22,638 nucleotides of DNA, from IMG/VR virus record IMGVR_UViG_3300011114_000722, positions 1-22,638 of that record. One strand, 5' to 3'. Below the pieces are notes generated by a model, which was given only the letters and a program-made list of their open reading frames with translations, was not told the origin of the DNA and ran no database searches. This stretch comes from a virus. Both the position numbers and the translations under genes were made by a program. Shown here piece after piece: positions 20,967 to 22,638 of this stretch; positions within the stretch are counted from its first letter, which is position 1; every line of letters starts with the position of its first letter.

Positions 20967-21292
20967 GCGCGCAGCCGGAGCTGGATTTCCTCGGCGCAGT
21001 ATTGCGTGACCAAGGGATAAAAACCGTGCTGTCAAAAAACGAGGAATGGCGGCAGCGCTTTTTTCTGGCTGCTCAGCGCATCTTGTCCAGAACCGGCAGC
21101 GTAACGTCCGAGCAGGTCGTGGACGAGATAGGCTTGCCGGACGGCAATCCCTCGGCAACGGGCGGCGCTATGCGAGCGTTTGCCTGCGCCAATAAATTGC
21201 ACATCGTAGGCTACGTAAAATCAACTCGCTCGAGCAGGCACTGCGGAGCAATAGCAATCTGGACAAATGCACGAAATAACCACAACGGCTGA
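20963..21292 (+). CDS. Winged-helix-like early protein, putative
   Basis: A 109-residue protein starting at GTG 20963, which overlaps the nuclease stop (GTGA), with AAGGAGG (20952-20958) four bases upstream, the best Shine-Dalgarno seen in the window. The open frame extends upstream but there overlaps the nuclease and is Arg/Cys-rich. The pattern WRQRFFLAAQRILSRTGSVTSEQVVDEIGLPDG and ATGGAMRAFACANKLHIVGYVKSTRSSRHCGAIAIW is common in phage early genes: helix, helix-turn-helix-like piece, a wing (YVKSTRSSRHCGAIAIW). It probably binds DNA or a protein in replication; exact role unknown. Confidence 0.65.
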   Translation: MSAQPELDFLGAVLRDQGIKTVLSKNEEWRQRFFLAAQRILSRTGSVTSEQVVDEIGLPDGNPSATGGAMRAFACANKLHIVGYVKSTRSSRHCGAIAIWTNARNNHNG

Positions 21293-21464
21293 GTTGGCCG
21301 CAGAGCTGAGATACCGAGTGGACGAGCGCCTCGGGCTGAGCGGATACGCAGCCGGCAAGCCAGTGCCGCCGGAATTGCTGGCGCTAGTGCGCGCAGGCGT
21401 GGCGACTTGGGCTGCGAGGAATTACCCCGATTTATTTGAAAAGCTAAAAACAAAAACACAATGA
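21267..21464 (+). CDS. Small helical hypothetical protein
   Basis: A 65-residue protein overlapping the previous gene by 26 bases and the next small frame by ATGA. Mainly helical (ITTTAELAAELRYRVDERLGL, PPELLALVRAGVATWAARNY) with a Lys-rich end. No motif recognised. Confidence 0.5.
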   Translation: MHEITTTAELAAELRYRVDERLGLSGYAAGKPVPPELLALVRAGVATWAARNYPDLFEKLKTKTQ

Positions 21465-21565
21465 ACATCACCGACCAATCAGCCACCATGACTATCGAAT
21501 CACCGCCGCTGGCTTCCACTGACACAAAAACCGCGAACGGCGAGTTCGCTGCACCGCTTGGTTAG
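21461..21565 (+). CDS. 34-residue frame, possible 5' relict of a disrupted gene
   Basis: ATG 21461 (with an A/C-rich leader, AAAAACAAAAACACA) overlaps the preceding stop and opens 34 codons: Ser/Thr/Pro/Ala-rich, ending in EFAAPLG at TAG 21563-21565. It stops nine bases before the methyltransferase start, just where the word composition of the DNA changes. It may be the surviving beginning of a gene cut when the methyltransferase block came in. Confidence 0.35.
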   Translation: MNITDQSATMTIESPPLASTDTKTANGEFAAPLG

Positions 21566-21573
21566 GCGCGATT

Positions 21574-22503
21574 ATGCAAATCTCGAACATCATCCAACTC
21601 GCGGAAATCATCTACCTGATACAGGAGGAATCACCGTGGAGTGTCGCAACGCAAACGTGGCCGGAACACTGGTCGCAACCCACGCGCTCGCTCCAGTGGT
21701 ATATCGACGCCAACTGGCTCATCCGAATCGGCGAGTTGATTTACGACCCGCGACAAGCGCCTAACGAAAAGCTCAGCCGGTTGGAATCCTTCGAGGCCGA
21801 AGGCGTGACTGTCCACCACTGCGATTGCATGGAACTCATGCGCGCAACGCCAGACGGCGCGTTCGATCTCGCCATTGTTGACCCGCCCTACGGCATCGGG
21901 ATCAACATGAACCAAGGACGCAGGAAGGGCGACGTGATAAAGCACGCCCGCAAGACATGGGACGCAAGCTCTCCGGCAGCGGAATACTGGAACGAACTGC
22001 GGCGCGTGTCCCGCGAGCAAATCGTGTGGGGCGCAAACAACTTCGGATGGATACCGCCGCATAACGGGTGGGTCGTGTGGGACAAAGACATCACTGGAGA
22101 CGTTGGCTTCTCGCGGGCGGAACTCGCCTACAATAGCACCATCAGCGTCGTGGACATGGTTCGCATCCGGGCGCAAAGCGGCGCGGAGACATACACGAAC
22201 AAAATCCACCCGACGCAAAAGCCCGTCGCCCTCTACGCATGGCTGCTCACGAACTACGCCAAGCCGGGGCAGCGCGTGCTCGACACGCACTTCGGGAGCG
22301 GGAGCATCGCAATCGCGGCGCGAAACTTCGGATGTGAGCTTGTCGCCTGCGAGATTGATGCCGACTACTTCGCCGCGTCGGTCGCCCGAATCACGAGAGA
22401 CTTTTCGCAGCAGATGCTTTTTTCGGCGGGTGGGGCGGAGCCGGTGGGCGAACAACTCGACGCGTTTGAGCACAGCGGCGCTCAGCGGAACGAAAACAAA
22501 TGA
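21574..22503 (+). CDS. DNA adenine-type methyltransferase (beta-like motif order)
   Basis: A 309-residue SAM-dependent methyltransferase. Catalytic motif IV is DPPY (103-106, in FDLAIVDPPYGIGI), followed by HPTQKP (212-217) and the SAM-binding motif I-like DTHFGSGS (237-244), then ACEIDADY. Order IV before I indicates the beta class, and DPPY suggests N6-adenine. Residues 1-70 (IIQLAEIIYLIQEESPWSV, PTRSLQWYIDANWLI) seem an extra N-terminal part. The gene lacks CTCGAG and GCCGGC words and has two GATC (21865, 21900), unlike most of the window, suggesting recent acquisition. Might protect phage DNA from host restriction. ATGA overlap with the following gene. Confidence 0.88.
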   Translation: MQISNIIQLAEIIYLIQEESPWSVATQTWPEHWSQPTRSLQWYIDANWLIRIGELIYDPRQAPNEKLSRLESFEAEGVTVHHCDCMELMRATPDGAFDLAIVDPPYGIGINMNQGRRKGDVIKHARKTWDASSPAAEYWNELRRVSREQIVWGANNFGWIPPHNGWVVWDKDITGDVGFSRAELAYNSTISVVDMVRIRAQSGAETYTNKIHPTQKPVALYAWLLTNYAKPGQRVLDTHFGSGSIAIAARNFGCELVACEIDADYFAASVARITRDFSQQMLFSAGGAEPVGEQLDAFEHSGAQRNENK

Positions 22504-22638
22504 CCACGACCGAACACCTAGAGAAAATCAAAGCCAAGTGCGAGGCGAACATCGTGACGGATGCGAAGCTAGCTCACGTATTAAGTCATGACGTTGACCA
22601 AGTATTTTTAGCCAGTGCTATCGCTGGCTGGCGCTCGA
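22500..22638 (+). CDS. Partial hypothetical gene at window edge
   Basis: An ATG overlapping the methyltransferase stop (ATGA) opens a frame that remains open to the window end, 46 codons so far. It begins MTTTEHLEKIKAKCEANIV, a helical start recalled from small phage proteins of unknown function. Incomplete. Confidence 0.5.
   Translation, partial: MTTTEHLEKIKAKCEANIVTDAKLAHVLSHDVDQVFLASAIAGWRS

Noticed and set aside
21631-22473. 280-codon minus-strand frame opposite the methyltransferase
   Set aside because: Shadow of a well-supported methyltransferase with intact motifs; its own sequence is low in plausible structure.
1-22638. CRISPR arrays, tRNA genes, integrase, insertion sequences
   Set aside because: Looked for and not seen on either strand by eye; a covariance-model or profile search would be needed to exclude tRNAs fully.

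Overview
This window is the late (structural and lysis) region plus part of the early region of a tailed dsDNA phage or prophage with lambda-like gene order. All genes but one run rightward and are tightly packed, often with ATGA or GTGA stop/start overlaps. The head order is the classic one: small terminase, GpA-type large terminase, gpW-like connector, gpB-type portal, protease/scaffold (with an in-frame internal start, like lambda C/Nu3), decoration protein, major capsid. The tail order is connector, tail completion, tail tube, G/T chaperone pair (with a canonical -1 slippery site) and tape measure. This predicts a siphovirus with a fairly short, non-contractile tail. No integrase, repressor of known family, tRNA, CRISPR or insertion sequence was recognised, so lifestyle cannot be settled from this window.

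Layout: 1-7.0 kb packaging and head; 7.02-7.06 kb strong hairpin terminator; 7.1-8.9 kb a large two-headed glycosyltransferase inserted between capsid and tail genes; 8.9-12.9 kb connectors and tail; 12.9-16.5 kb tail-tip/fibre genes; 16.7-17.9 kb overlapping lysis cassette (membrane protein, holin-like, lipoprotein/o-spanin-like, CHAP endolysin); 17.8-18.1 kb a small leftward gene and a dyad-rich divergent intergenic region; 18.1-21.6 kb early genes (hypotheticals, an HTH protein, a phage DNA-binding-type protein, a RecE/PD-(D/E)XK-type nuclease, a winged-helix-like protein); 21.6-22.6 kb an adenine-type DNA methyltransferase and a partial gene running off the edge.

Host: GC is roughly mid-fifties percent by eye. 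Most stand-alone starts have A/C-rich leaders without a Shine-Dalgarno sequence, while a few overlapping starts carry AGGAGG-like sites. This fits an SD-poor phylum such as Verrucomicrobiota or Bacteroidota; the GC tilts me toward Verrucomicrobiota, but this is inference only.

Two whole-window signals stand out. The palindromes CTCGAG (26 by hand count) and GCCGGC (about 55) are several-fold over-represented in all reading frames, while GATC is strongly depleted (12 by hand count, none before 6164). Both signals break in 14.6-17.6 kb (fibre C-terminus through lysis genes) and after about 21.36 kb (methyltransferase module), marking these as probable recent acquisitions. A fibre gene seems to have been swapped internally at about 14.8 kb.
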